Shown one piece after another: positions 51,280 through 60,249 of a stretch of 64,000 bases of DNA; positions within the stretch are counted from its first letter, which is position 1, and every line of letters starts with the position of its first letter. Below the pieces are notes generated by a model, which saw only the letters and a program-made list of their open reading frames with translations, had not been told where the DNA came from and did not search any database. The translations under genes were made by a program, and so were the position numbers. Source of the stretch: Thermus thermamylovorans (GTDB taxonomy: Bacteria; Deinococcota; Deinococci; Deinococcales; Thermaceae); contig NZ_SIJL01000002.1 of the NCBI RefSeq assembly GCF_004307015.1, forward strand, positions 94,417 through 158,416. The letters run 5' to 3'.

Positions 51280-53788
51280 GGCTCACCTCCAGGGGCAGGG
51301 TGAAGGCGAAGGCAGCCCCTTGCCCTTCCTCCAGCCAGATCCGCCCTCCCAGGCCCTCCACCAGCCTGCGGGCCAGGAAAAGCCCCAGCCCCGTGCCCCC
51401 GGAAAAGCTCTGGAAAGGCTCGAAAACCAGGGCCCGGGCCTCTGCGGGCACCCCGGGGCCGTCGTCCGCCACCCGGAAGAGGGCCTCCCCCCCCTCGGCC
51501 GTAAGCTCCAGCCGCACCCGGCTTCGCCCGTGGCGCAGGGCGTTGTGCAGGAGGTTGAGGAGCACCTGTAGGACCCGGTCGCCGTCGGTGAAGGCGCGGA
51601 GGGGGGCCAGGTGGGCCTCCATTCTAATCCCCTGCTCCCCGGCCAGGGGCTCCACCAGGGCCAGGGCCTCCTCCGCCAGGGCCCTGAGGTCCGTGGGCCT
51701 TTGCGCCAGGGGCAGGCCCGCTTGCAGGCGGGTGTAGGCCAGCACCTCCTCCACCAGGCGGGAGAGCCTGGCCGCCTCCTTGACCAGGAGGGCGGTGAAG
51801 CGGCGGCGCTCCCCCTCGGGGAGGTCGGGGTGGGCCTCCAGGATCTCCGCCAGGGCCCGCACCGCGGTGAGGGGGGTTTTGAGCTCGTGGGAGACCGCGG
51901 CGAGGAGCTCGTCCTTGGCCTCGTCCAGGGCCTTGAGGCGCTCGTAGGCCTCGGCCAGCTCCCGCCTGGCCTCCTCCAGGGCCCGGGCGTAGGCCCGCAC
52001 CTCCCGGGACTCCCGGGCCGCCTCCTCCAGGAGGGCCTCAGGGGGGGCCTCCCGGGTGGCGCTGGCCAGGAGGAGCCGGGCCGTGGCCGGTCCCACCGCC
52101 CCGGCCAGCATGGCCTCCGCCTGGGCCGTCTGCTCCGAGGGGGCCAGGCCCTGCGCCCGCTGGAGGAAGGCCTCCCCGGCCTCCGGCCCCAGGACCCGGG
52201 CGAGGAGCTGGGCCAGCTCCTCCGCCTCCCCCAGGCGGCCGGCCTGGGGCCGGCCTCGGGCGAAGGCCTCCGCCTCCCGGGCCTCGGCCCCCTCCTTGCC
52301 GGTGAGGAGGGACACCCCGAGGAGCAGGGCCAGGTTGGCGGTGAGGCTCACCAGGAAGCCATGGGTCACCGGGTCCAGGCCCCGGATCCCCAGGAGCCCC
52401 TCGGGGTGGAGGAGGGGGTGGGGTCCGGTGAGGAAGACCTCGGGCAGCCACTCCGAGCGGGCCAGGGCGGGGAGGAAGAGGGTGTAGGCCCAAAGGGCCA
52501 TCCCCCCCAGGAGCCCCGCCAGGGCCCCCTGGCGGGTGGCCCCCTTCCAAAAGAGGCCCAAAAGCCCCGCCGGGGCCAGCTGGGCCACGGCCACGAAGGA
52601 GATGAGGCCCATGGCCACCAGGGCGTAGGCCTCCCCGGCCAGGCGGAAGTAGAGGTAGGCCAGGAGCATCACCAGGAGGATGGCGAGCCGCCGCCAGAGG
52701 AGGAGGCTCCCCAGGGCCCGGAAGCGGAGGAGGAGGGGGGAGAGGAGGTGGTTGGAGACCATGATGGAGAGGGCCAGGCTCTCCACGATCACCATGGCGG
52801 TGGCGGCGGAAACCCCCCCCAGGAAGGCCAAAAGGGCGATGCCCTCCCCTCCCAGGGTGAGGGGGAGGGCGAGCACGTAGAGGTCGGGGTTTTCCCCGGG
52901 GAGGAGGAGGCGGCCGTAGAGGGCCAGGGGCAGGATGGGCAGGTTGATGAGGAAAAGGTAGAGGGGAAACCCCCAGGCGGCCTTGGGCAGGTGCTCCTCC
53001 TTCACGTTTTCCACCACGCTCACGTGGAACTGCCGGGGCAGGAAGAGGAAGGCCAGCCCGGAAAGGACCACCAGGGCTCCCCAGGAGAGGTAGGCCTCCA
53101 GATCCGTGGGGAAGAGGAGGAGGGCCTCGAGGTCGGGCCTCCCTCGGGCCTCGGGGAAGGGGTTCCCCAGGCGGAGGAGGACGAACCCCCCCACGAGGAG
53201 GAGGGCCAGGAGCTTCACCAGGGACTCGAAGGCCACCGCCAGCACCAGCCCCTCGTGCCGCTCGGCGGGGTCCAGGCGGCGGGTGCCAAAGAGGATGGCG
53301 AAGAGGGCCAGGGCCAAGGCGGTGAGCAGGGCCGCGTCCGCCAGGGGGGCCTCCTCCCCGCTCAGGAAGAGGAAGCCCTGGGCGATGGCCTTGAGCTGCA
53401 AGGCCAGGTAGGGGAGGAGGCCCACCACCAAAAAGCCCGTGACCAGGGCGCCCAGCCCCGGGTCCCGCCCGAAGCGCACCGCCAGGAAATCCGCCCAGGA
53501 GGTGAGGCCGTAGGCCTTGGCCAGGCGCAGGAGCCGAAGGTGCAAAAAGGGCCAGAGGAGAAGGACCAGGGTGGGGCCCAGGTAGATGGGCAGGAAGGTG
53601 GCCCCTTCCGTGGCCGCCCGGCCCACGCTCCCGAAGAAGGTCCAGGCGGTGGCGTAGACCGCCAGGGAGAGGGCGTAGGCCCAGGGGCCCTGGGCCAGGC
53701 GCCGCCCCCGGCCTTCCCCGAAGAGGGCCACCAGGAAGAGGAGGCCCAGGTAGGTCAGGAGGAGGAGGAGGAGCCAGAAGGGGTTCAT
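51203..53788 (-). CDS. CrbS-like histidine kinase with SLC5 transporter-type sensor
   Basis: The 861-residue protein has about 13 membrane segments of the sodium:solute symporter (SLC5) fold over residues 1-490, a STAC-like linker (QAEAMLAGAVGPATARLLLAS), a coiled coil, a HisKA domain (phospho-His634 in SHELKTPL) and an HATPase domain with N749, ADDGPGVP and GGTGLGLFLARR. CrbS-type kinases control acetyl-CoA synthetase genes in response to acetate or related solutes. The frame runs 77 bp into the response regulator gene, so its last roughly 25 residues overlap that gene. Confidence 0.88.
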   Translation of the reverse strand: MNPFWLLLLLLTYLGLLFLVALFGEGRGRRLAQGPWAYALSLAVYATAWTFFGSVGRAATEGATFLPIYLGPTLVLLLWPFLHLRLLRLAKAYGLTSWADFLAVRFGRDPGLGALVTGFLVVGLLPYLALQLKAIAQGFLFLSGEEAPLADAALLTALALALFAILFGTRRLDPAERHEGLVLAVAFESLVKLLALLLVGGFVLLRLGNPFPEARGRPDLEALLLFPTDLEAYLSWGALVVLSGLAFLFLPRQFHVSVVENVKEEHLPKAAWGFPLYLFLINLPILPLALYGRLLLPGENPDLYVLALPLTLGGEGIALLAFLGGVSAATAMVIVESLALSIMVSNHLLSPLLLRFRALGSLLLWRRLAILLVMLLAYLYFRLAGEAYALVAMGLISFVAVAQLAPAGLLGLFWKGATRQGALAGLLGGMALWAYTLFLPALARSEWLPEVFLTGPHPLLHPEGLLGIRGLDPVTHGFLVSLTANLALLLGVSLLTGKEGAEAREAEAFARGRPQAGRLGEAEELAQLLARVLGPEAGEAFLQRAQGLAPSEQTAQAEAMLAGAVGPATARLLLASATREAPPEALLEEAARESREVRAYARALEEARRELAEAYERLKALDEAKDELLAAVSHELKTPLTAVRALAEILEAHPDLPEGERRRFTALLVKEAARLSRLVEEVLAYTRLQAGLPLAQRPTDLRALAEEALALVEPLAGEQGIRMEAHLAPLRAFTDGDRVLQVLLNLLHNALRHGRSRVRLELTAEGGEALFRVADDGPGVPAEARALVFEPFQSFSGGTGLGLFLARRLVEGLGGRIWLEEGQGAAFAFTLPLEVSHEDPGGGRRGEHPDPPGVPPEEGRA

Positions 53789-53961
53789 GGCCGCCGGTAG
53801 AGGAGGAAGGCCAGGAGGAGGGTAAGCCCCCAGGCCCCGAAGAGGTAGAGGTAGAGGGGCGGCAGGCCCAAGGGCCCCCAGGCTTCCCGGAAGAGGAGGC
53901 CTAGAGGCAGGGTGAAGAGGAAAAGGGCCAGGAGGAAGAGGGCGAAGGCTTTCTCCCTCAT
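53785..53961 (-). CDS. Small two-helix membrane protein
   Basis: A 58-residue protein with two hydrophobic segments (ALFLLALFLFTLPLGLLF and LYLYLFGAWGLTLLLAFLLY). It is locked into the operon by ATGA overlaps on both sides, with the DUF294 gene and with the kinase. It may be an accessory to the transporter-like kinase. No family recognised. Confidence 0.72.
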   Translation of the reverse strand: MREKAFALFLLALFLFTLPLGLLFREAWGPLGLPPLYLYLFGAWGLTLLLAFLLYRRP

Positions 53962-55718
53962 CGCATCTGGAAGCGGCCTGCGGTGCTCTCCTGGAGTTCC
54001 AGGATGAGGCGGAAACCCTCCAGCGCCCTCCGCCGTTCCAGGGGGGTGAGGGCGGCCCAGAGGACCCGGTTGCCGATGGGCTGACCCTGCTGGAGGGCCC
54101 TGAGCTGGTAGGCCAGGCGCAGGCCGAAGAAGAAGCGGTAGGCCTCCAGGAGCCCCTCCGCCCCCTCCGGGCTCAGGGTGCCCCCTTCCGCCGCGGCCTT
54201 CAGGCGCTCCGGCGTGCCCTTGGCCAGGCTTCCCGCCATGAGGGCGTAAAGCCGGGCCAGGGCCACGATGGGGGCCAGGGCGCCCCGCTTGAGGTCCACC
54301 TGGCCTTCCTCGGTGCGCACCCGGCCGAAGAGGCCCAGGGGGGGGCGGAACTCCAGGGCCGCCCGGGCCAGGTGGTAGAGGAAGATCCCCTTTCGGCTGC
54401 CTTCCAGGACGGCCTCCTCCAGGGGCTTCAGGGACAGGCTCCCCGCGGCCCCCCGGAAGTCGAAGAAGATCTGCGCCTCCAGAAGCGCCTGGGGCTCGGG
54501 GGCTTCCATCCACCTGCGGAAGGTGGCCACCCACTCGGGGAGGGGCAGGCGCCAGCGGGTGGCCATGTACCCCCCCCGGCACTCGGGGATCCCCGCCCGC
54601 AAAAGCCCCCCCACCACCCGCTCCGCCAGGGCCTGAAAGTAGGCCTCGTGCCCCTCTTCCTCCAGGACCAGGGCGTTGTCCTGGTCGGTGAGGAGGGCCT
54701 GCTCCCGCCTGCCCTCCGAGCCGAAGACCATGAAGCTGTAGGCCACGGGGGGCGGGCCCAAGGCGGCCTCGGCCTCCTTGACCAGGCGGCGGAGGAGGGC
54801 GTCGTTCAGGGAGGCCACCACCCGCCCGATCTCCATCCCCCCCAGGCCCTGGGCGTGGAGGGTTTCCACCAGGCGGGCCACCTCGAGGCTGTACCGCTCC
54901 AGATCGAGCCTTTCGATGCGCCGGAGGAGGAGGAGAGGGCTCTGCACCTGGCTGAGGAGGAGGTCGGTGTGGGTGACGATCCCCACCACCTTCTCCCCCT
55001 CGGTGAGGGGGAGGTGGTGGATGCCCCGCTCCACCATGGCCGCCACCGCCTCGTAGAGGGGGGTTTCGGCGGGGAGGGCGAAGAGGGGGGCGCTCATCAC
55101 CGCGGCCACGGGGGTGCTGGGGGGGCGGCCTTCCGCCAGCACCCGGTTCCTTAGGTCCCGGTCGGTGAGGATGCCCAGGGGCTCCCCGGCCACCAGGAGG
55201 CTGCTGATCCCCTCCTGGCGCATCCTCCAGGCGGCCTCCGCCACGGTGGCCGAAGGCTCTATGAACACGGGCCCTCGGCGCACTAGCTTGCCCACAGGGG
55301 TAATGAAAGAGAGGTCCTGGGCCTCCCTGAGGAGGCGGATCCGCTCCACCAGGCCCTGGCCAAAGTAGCGGGCTGCAGCAGGATGGGCCAGGAGTCGCTC
55401 AAAGGCCTCTTTGGGAAAAGCCAGGACCTGCGCGGGGCCTTTAGTCACCACGCTGAAGGCCGGGGGTTCCCCCGAGAGGAGGGAGGGGTAGCCGAAGAAC
55501 TCCCCCGCTCCCAGAACCCCAACCTCCCGGTCCCCGTCCAAAAGAGCTACCTTGCCCTCTAGAAGGAGGTAGAGGTTGGTGGCTGGATTTCCACCCTGTT
55601 CTAGGAGTAAGGTTCCTGGGCCTAGGGAAAGGGTCTGCCCCATTTGGGCCAGGGCTTCCCGCTCCACCGGCGGCAGCCGGTCGAAGGGGGGTGTGCGGGC
55701 CAGGAGGTCTGTTGCCAT
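53958..55718 (-). CDS. DUF294 protein: cNMP-binding fold, CBS pair, nucleotidyltransferase-like
   Basis: The 586-residue protein has an N-terminal cyclic-nucleotide-binding fold (GTLLLEQGGNPATNLYLLLEGKVALLDGDREVGVLGAGEFFGYPSLL), a CBS-domain pair (FIEPSATVAEAAWRMRQEGISSLLV; SAPLFALPAETPLYEAVAAMVERGIHHLPL), a DUF294 nucleotidyltransferase-like core (FMVFGSEGRREQALLTDQDNALV) and a C-terminal helical region. Such proteins accompany acetate genes in proteobacteria. Start chosen at ATG 55718 (GGAGAGG upstream); ATG 55736 or 55775 are alternatives. Confidence 0.82.
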   Translation of the reverse strand: MATDLLARTPPFDRLPPVEREALAQMGQTLSLGPGTLLLEQGGNPATNLYLLLEGKVALLDGDREVGVLGAGEFFGYPSLLSGEPPAFSVVTKGPAQVLAFPKEAFERLLAHPAAARYFGQGLVERIRLLREAQDLSFITPVGKLVRRGPVFIEPSATVAEAAWRMRQEGISSLLVAGEPLGILTDRDLRNRVLAEGRPPSTPVAAVMSAPLFALPAETPLYEAVAAMVERGIHHLPLTEGEKVVGIVTHTDLLLSQVQSPLLLLRRIERLDLERYSLEVARLVETLHAQGLGGMEIGRVVASLNDALLRRLVKEAEAALGPPPVAYSFMVFGSEGRREQALLTDQDNALVLEEEGHEAYFQALAERVVGGLLRAGIPECRGGYMATRWRLPLPEWVATFRRWMEAPEPQALLEAQIFFDFRGAAGSLSLKPLEEAVLEGSRKGIFLYHLARAALEFRPPLGLFGRVRTEEGQVDLKRGALAPIVALARLYALMAGSLAKGTPERLKAAAEGGTLSPEGAEGLLEAYRFFFGLRLAYQLRALQQGQPIGNRVLWAALTPLERRRALEGFRLILELQESTAGRFQMR

Positions 55719-55737
55719 CGTTGCAGTCCTCTCCATT

Positions 55738-56088
55738 ATGATGGAAGAAGTGATGGAGGAGGAGAGGGAGGCCATCTACGCCAGGCTGGCGGAGTACGTG
55801 GAGCGGTTTGTGCCAACCCCGGGGAGGATGCGTCGTTTGGAAGACAACCTCGCTTGCCACCTTTTCGTCTGGACCAAGGGGGAACTCCGGCGCCCGGTAA
55901 CGTGCTTTGACGAAGCTGCAGGGCCTCTGGAGCGTCTTCTCGGGGGACGCCGGGTCTTCTGCTATGACGAGTGGGAGGGTCTGCGTTTGGCCGTTACCCA
56001 GGTCTACCGCTTTGGCCGCCTCCGTCTCCTGGTCCTCACGGCGTTCAAAAAGGGGGCCAGGGTAGCCTGGCCCCCCCGTAAGGCCTAG
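55738..56088 (+). CDS. Hypothetical protein between the acetate operons
   Basis: A 116-residue protein of unknown function, acidic at the start (MEEVMEEEREAIYARLAEYVERF) with central CHLFVWTKGELRRPVTCFDEA and a basic end. Starts at 55738, 55741 or 55753 are all possible. It is divergent from the DUF294 gene, only 19 nt away, and convergent with actP. The actP terminator is embedded in its last codons, and its 3' end leaves 2 nt before the actP stop. Confidence 0.6.
   Translation: MMEEVMEEEREAIYARLAEYVERFVPTPGRMRRLEDNLACHLFVWTKGELRRPVTCFDEAAGPLERLLGGRRVFCYDEWEGLRLAVTQVYRFGRLRLLVLTAFKKGARVAWPPRKA
56047..56075 (-). terminator. Terminator of the DUF4212-actP operon
   Basis: A perfect 10-bp stem GGGGGCCAGG/CCTGGCCCCC (arms 56052-56061 and 56066-56075) with a 4-nt loop is followed on the minus strand by TTTTT. 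It lies inside the convergent hypothetical gene. Confidence 0.85.
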
Positions 56089-56090
56089 CG

Positions 56091-57851
56091 CTAATCGGGC
56101 ATGCGCATGTGGTCCACAAAGGCCTCCCGTTCCTTGCCCTCAGGCGGGGTAAGGAGGGAGACCACGATGGCGGTGAGGGCGTTGGCCAGGAAGGAGATGG
56201 CCCCCCAAGCAATGGTGCCGATCTTCTGGCCAAAGAGTACCAGGGGCTGGGCATCGAAGATCCCCACCGCCAGCACGTAGGGCAGGGCCACGGCCATGCC
56301 TACGATCATCCCCGCCACGATCCCATAGCGGTTGAGTCGTTTCCAGAAGATCCCCAGCATGATGGCGGGGGTAAAGGTGGAAGCGGCGAAGACAAAGGCC
56401 CAGCCCACCAGGAGAGCCACGTAGCGGCTGAAGCCGGGGTCACGGATGGCCAGGTAGCCCAGGAAGCCGCCAATAAGGCCGATGACCACCAGCATGGCCC
56501 GCACGAAGCCCACCTCGCCCGCCTCCGAGGCCTGGGGATTGATAAAGCGCTTGTAGATGTCGCGCGAGATGGCCGTGGACATGGCGAGAAGCAAGCCGTC
56601 TGCGGTGGAGAGGGCTGCCGCCAGACCGCCCACGGCTACCAGGGGCGAGATCAGCCAGAGCATCCCAAACATGTCAGGCATGCCCACCACCACGATGTCG
56701 TTGTGGAAGGCAAGTTCCCCGGGTTGGATGATTCCGTCCTCGTTGGCGTCGTTGACCCTCACCAGGCCCGTGGGGAGCCACTTTTGGATCCAAGGGGTGT
56801 TCATCACCTCGTCCACGGGCTTGTTCCAGAGGTTGCTGATGGAGAGCCGGGCGATGGCAGCATAGATGGAGGCCGTGGTGTATAGGAGGCCAATGAAAAG
56901 GAGGGCCCAGCCCACGCTGAGGCGAGCGGCATGCACGTTGGTGACCGTGTAAAAGCGCACCAGGATGTGGGGTAGGCCCATGGTGCCCAGCATGAGGACC
57001 AGGGCGGCCAGGATCCAGTTCAGCATCCCCGTGCCCCCGGCAAAGGGCCGGGCCAAGGGCTCGGTCCATAAGGGGCTAATTCCTGCGGCTGCTTCCCGGG
57101 CCTCTACTTCGGCCATCAAGGGGCCGTACTGCAAGTGGGGGATGGGGTAAAGCCCCAGGAAAGCGGCAGCTATGAGGACCGGCAGGAGGTACATGGAGAT
57201 CAGGACCCAGTACTGGACGAACTGCACCCAGGTGATGCTGCGCCAACCGCTGGTCCAAGCGTAGGCCAAGGCCCCAAACACACCCACGAACACAGCGATG
57301 GTGGCGGGGATGCCCAGAAAACGGGAGAAGACCACGCCCACCCCCACCAGCTGGGCAGTGAGGTAGGTGAGCGAAGTAATGAAAACCATGAGCACAGCGA
57401 TAACCCGGGCTGTGGACCAGTTGCCCGCCAGGCGCTCTATGAGTTCGGGTACCGTGTAGGTTCCGGACTTGCGCACAAAGGGAGCGATGGTGAAGGCCAT
57501 CAAGGTGTAGCCCAGGGTCCAGCCGATCACGTAGGGCATAGCGTCAAAGCCCAAGAAGGCGATAATGCCCGCCATGGAGAGAAAGCTGGCAGCCGACATC
57601 CAGTCGGCGGCAGTGGCGGCCCCATTCACCACTGGGGGGATGGAGCGGCCCGCCACGTAGAAGTCGGCCACCGCTTGGGAGCGGATGGTGAGGGCCAGGA
57701 CCAGGTAGACCAGGATGCTGCCGATGATGAGGATCAAGGAGGTCAGGTACTCCTGCCCCACGGGGTAGGCCAAGAGGGCCAGAAGCACCACCACGATGGC
57801 CGTCAGCAAGGGGTTGCGCACCACAGGGGACATGCCTTTGGCAGGAGCCAT
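56091..57851 (-). CDS. Solute:sodium symporter large subunit (acetate type) with EF-hand loop
   Basis: The 586-residue SLC5-family transporter (about 13 membrane segments) starts NPLLTAIVVVLLALLAYPVG and has FYVAGRSIPPVVNGAATAADWMSAASFL, typical of acetate permease-like symporters of the VC_2705 type. Between segments about 340 and 390 is a calcium-type EF-hand loop D368-A-N-E-D-G-I-I-Q-P-G-E379. It is paired with a DUF4212 small subunit, as is usual for this subfamily. Substrate acetate or propionate is inferred from the locus. Confidence 0.88.
   Translation of the reverse strand: MAPAKGMSPVVRNPLLTAIVVVLLALLAYPVGQEYLTSLILIIGSILVYLVLALTIRSQAVADFYVAGRSIPPVVNGAATAADWMSAASFLSMAGIIAFLGFDAMPYVIGWTLGYTLMAFTIAPFVRKSGTYTVPELIERLAGNWSTARVIAVLMVFITSLTYLTAQLVGVGVVFSRFLGIPATIAVFVGVFGALAYAWTSGWRSITWVQFVQYWVLISMYLLPVLIAAAFLGLYPIPHLQYGPLMAEVEAREAAAGISPLWTEPLARPFAGGTGMLNWILAALVLMLGTMGLPHILVRFYTVTNVHAARLSVGWALLFIGLLYTTASIYAAIARLSISNLWNKPVDEVMNTPWIQKWLPTGLVRVNDANEDGIIQPGELAFHNDIVVVGMPDMFGMLWLISPLVAVGGLAAALSTADGLLLAMSTAISRDIYKRFINPQASEAGEVGFVRAMLVVIGLIGGFLGYLAIRDPGFSRYVALLVGWAFVFAASTFTPAIMLGIFWKRLNRYGIVAGMIVGMAVALPYVLAVGIFDAQPLVLFGQKIGTIAWGAISFLANALTAIVVSLLTPPEGKEREAFVDHMRMPD
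56715..56750 (-). other. EF-hand loop coding segment in the symporter
   Basis: Residues 368-379 read DANEDGIIQPGE: acidic or amide side chains at loop positions 1, 3 and 5, Gly at 6, Ile at 8, Gln at 9 and Glu at 12. This is the exact spacing of a canonical calcium-binding EF-hand or dockerin-type loop. Confidence 0.7.
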
Positions 57852-57854
57852 CCG

Positions 57855-58130
57855 CTACCTCCCTTCCCGGAGCCTTTGCTCCAGCTCTTGGTCCAGCCGA
57901 TTCATGCGGGCAGCGTACCAGAAAATGAGAATGACACCCAGCACGATCACGACGAAGCCGTTGATGTACCAATGCAAGGAGGGCAGGGGGCCGATGATCA
58001 CCCCCTTGAAAAGGGGGGAAAGCACCGGCAATACGATGGCGATGAGGATCCAGTAGAAGAGCGAGCGCAGGGTGAGCCGCTTGACCTCCCCCCAGTACCA
58101 CTCCTTGACCGCCTCAGGGATTCTGTCCAT
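57855..58130 (-). CDS. DUF4212 solute:sodium symporter small subunit
   Basis: The 91-residue protein has the DUF4212 pattern: EWYWGEVKRLTLRSLFYWILIAIVLPVLSP, a second membrane segment FVVIVLGVILIFWYAARMNRLD, and a charged tail. It is the known partner of the VC_2705-type symporter and is encoded 3 nt before it. ATG 58130 follows GGGAGGT; the 9 upstream codons in frame are not supported. Confidence 0.88.
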   Translation of the reverse strand: MDRIPEAVKEWYWGEVKRLTLRSLFYWILIAIVLPVLSPLFKGVIIGPLPSLHWYINGFVVIVLGVILIFWYAARMNRLDQELEQRLREGR

Positions 58131-58202
58131 ACCTCCCTCCCTCAAGCAAAGGAGCAAGCAGGGCTCGCGCCGCGCAAACCGTTATCCCGCTTGCTGGTGG
58201 GG

Positions 58203-58231
58203 ATTTTAGTCCCTCCTCTACGGGCCGTCAA
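58203..58231 (-). promoter_or_regulatory. Promoter of the DUF4212-symporter operon
   Basis: TTGACG (58231-58226), 17-nt spacer, TAAAAT (58208-58203), minus strand. Start near 58196 gives a leader of about 65 nt. Confidence 0.75.
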
Positions 58232-58283
58232 GAAAAGGGCCTTTTGGCGAATACCTGAAATCCCGGCTTTTTCGCAAGGTCGC

Positions 58284-58300
58284 GCAGGCACGCTGCCTGC
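58284..58300. repeat. Inverted repeat between acs and the symporter operon
   Basis: GCAGGCA-CGC-TGCCTGC, perfect 7-bp arms, centred about 95 nt upstream of the expected symporter start. It could be an operator or the stem of an acs 3' hairpin; no T-run follows. Confidence 0.4.
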
Positions 58301-58365
58301 CCTGGCGGCAAGGTGGCAAAAGAATGGGCTCCAGCCCAACAGGAAGCCTCGGGGTCCTTGAGGCT

Positions 58366-60249
58366 TTACTCCTCCAAGGTAGACAGGTCCCCAGGGTCCT
58401 TTCCCAGTTCCTGGGCTTTGAGGAGGCGGCGCAGAATCTTGCCCGAGCGGGTCTTAGGGAGCCGGTCCAGGAAGACCACCTCCGCGGGGGTGGCGATGGG
58501 GCCCAGCTCCCGGCGTACGTGGGCGATGAGGCTTTCCTTGAGCTCTTCCGAGGGGGCCTGTCCCAGGCGCAGGACCACGAAGGCCTTGATGGCTTCCCCC
58601 TTGAGAGGGTCGGGCACCCCGATGACCGCGGCCTCGGCCACCGCGGGGTGGGAGACCAGGGCGCTTTCCACGTCCGCGGTGCCGATGCGGTGCCCAGCCA
58701 CGTTCAGGACGTCATCCGCCCGTCCGAGGACGCTATAGTAACCCTCCTCGTCCCGGCTGGCCACGTCCCCGCTGGCGTAGACCCCCCCGGGCACTTCCCG
58801 CCAGTACTGGAGGTAGCGCTCGTGGTTTCCCCAGACGGTGCGCATCATGTGGGGGAAGGGGCGCTTGAGCACCAAGAGCCCCCCTTGCCCTGGGGGCACC
58901 TCCCGCCCCGCCTCGTCCACCACCGCCGCCTCCACCCCCGGTAGGGCTACCCCGGCGAAGCCCGGCTTGGCGGGGAGGACGAGGGGGGTGCCCAGGGTGG
59001 GGCCGCCCAGCTCCGTCTGCCACCAGTTGTCGGCCACGAAGCCCCGCCTGCCCCCTTCTGCCAGGTGCTGGTAGGCCCAGCGCAGGGCCTCGGGGTTTAA
59101 GGGCTCCCCGGCCACGGCGAGGAGGCGTAGGGAGGAGAGGTCGTATTTGGCGGGCCACTCGGGGCCATACTTCATGAAAAGGCGCACCGCGGTGGGGGCG
59201 GTGAACATCACGTTCACCCGGTAGCGCTCCACCACCCGCCAGAAGGCCCCGGGGTCGGGGTGATCGGGGGCCCCTTCCCTAAGGAGGCTGGTGATCCCCT
59301 CCAGGAGGGGGGCGTAGACGATGTAGGAGTGGCCCACGATCCAGCCGATGTCGCTGGTGGTCCAGAAGACGTCCTCATCCTTGAGGTCGAAGAAGGCCCG
59401 CAGGTGGTAGGTGGTGCCCACCATGTACCCCCCGTGCGCGTGGACCACCCCCTTGGGCTTCCCCGTGGAGCCCGAGGTGTAGAGGATGAAGAGGGGGTGC
59501 TCCGCCTCCACCATCTCCGCCCGGGCCTCGGGGGGGCTTCCCCAGAGGAGCTCCTGGAAGTCATAGTGCCCCTCGGGAAGCTCCGCCTGAAAGGCCCGCT
59601 GGAACCAGACCACCTTTAGGAATAGGTCCCGGATGGCCTCCTCCACGATGGAGCGCAGGTCCACCCCCTTGCCCCTCCGGTAGCTCACGTCCCCGGCGAT
59701 GAGGAGCTTGGCCCCCGCGTCCAGGATGCGCTCGCGCAGGGCGGAAACCCCAAGCCCCGCGTAGACCACGCTGTGGATGGCCCCCAGGTAGGCGGTGGCC
59801 AGCATGGCCAGCACCCCCTCCAGGGTCAGGGGCATGTAGATCACCACCCGGTCCCCCTTCTCCACCCCCAGGCGCCTAAGCCCCGTGGCCAGGCGGCGCA
59901 CCCGGTCCAAAAGCTCCCCGTAGGTGAGCTTCTCCTCCCGCCCGTCCTCCCCCAGGTAGAGGAGGGCCACCTGGTTCCTGAGGCCCCGGGCCACGTTCCT
60001 CTCCAGGGCGTTGTAGACGATGTTGGTGGTGCCCCCTAAGAACCAGCGGTGTTCGGGGGGGTGCCACTCCAGCACCTGCTCAAAAGGCCTTTCCCAGTGA
60101 AAGCGCCGGGCCCACTCGCCCCAGAAGCCCTCGGGGTCTTCCAGGCTCCTCCGGTACTCCCCGGCAAAGTCCTGCAGGTTGGCCTGCCCTCTGAGGGCCT
60201 CGGGTGCCCAAAGCCTTTCCTCCGCCTTAAGAAGCTTTTCCAGCGCCAT
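58366..60249 (-). CDS. Acetyl-CoA synthetase-type adenylate-forming enzyme
   Basis: The 627-residue enzyme has the AMP-binding motif [21 protein letters not shown], the ADNWWQTELGGP motif and the C-terminal RLPKTRSGKILRRLLKA, whose lysine adenylates acetate and is the usual acetylation site. It activates acetate or a similar short acid to acyl-CoA. Length is near the 600-650 of Acs. The ATG lies 23 bp inside the upstream IclR-Acs fusion gene, so both are co-translated. The first 40 residues differ from the plus-strand AcsA at the window end. Confidence 0.9.
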   Translation of the reverse strand: MALEKLLKAEERLWAPEALRGQANLQDFAGEYRRSLEDPEGFWGEWARRFHWERPFEQVLEWHPPEHRWFLGGTTNIVYNALERNVARGLRNQVALLYLGEDGREEKLTYGELLDRVRRLATGLRRLGVEKGDRVVIYMPLTLEGVLAMLATAYLGAIHSVVYAGLGVSALRERILDAGAKLLIAGDVSYRRGKGVDLRSIVEEAIRDLFLKVVWFQRAFQAELPEGHYDFQELLWGSPPEARAEMVEAEHPLFILYTSGSTGKPKGVVHAHGGYMVGTTYHLRAFFDLKDEDVFWTTSDIGWIVGHSYIVYAPLLEGITSLLREGAPDHPDPGAFWRVVERYRVNVMFTAPTAVRLFMKYGPEWPAKYDLSSLRLLAVAGEPLNPEALRWAYQHLAEGGRRGFVADNWWQTELGGPTLGTPLVLPAKPGFAGVALPGVEAAVVDEAGREVPPGQGGLLVLKRPFPHMMRTVWGNHERYLQYWREVPGGVYASGDVASRDEEGYYSVLGRADDVLNVAGHRIGTADVESALVSHPAVAEAAVIGVPDPLKGEAIKAFVVLRLGQAPSEELKESLIAHVRRELGPIATPAEVVFLDRLPKTRSGKILRRLLKAQELGKDPGDLSTLEE

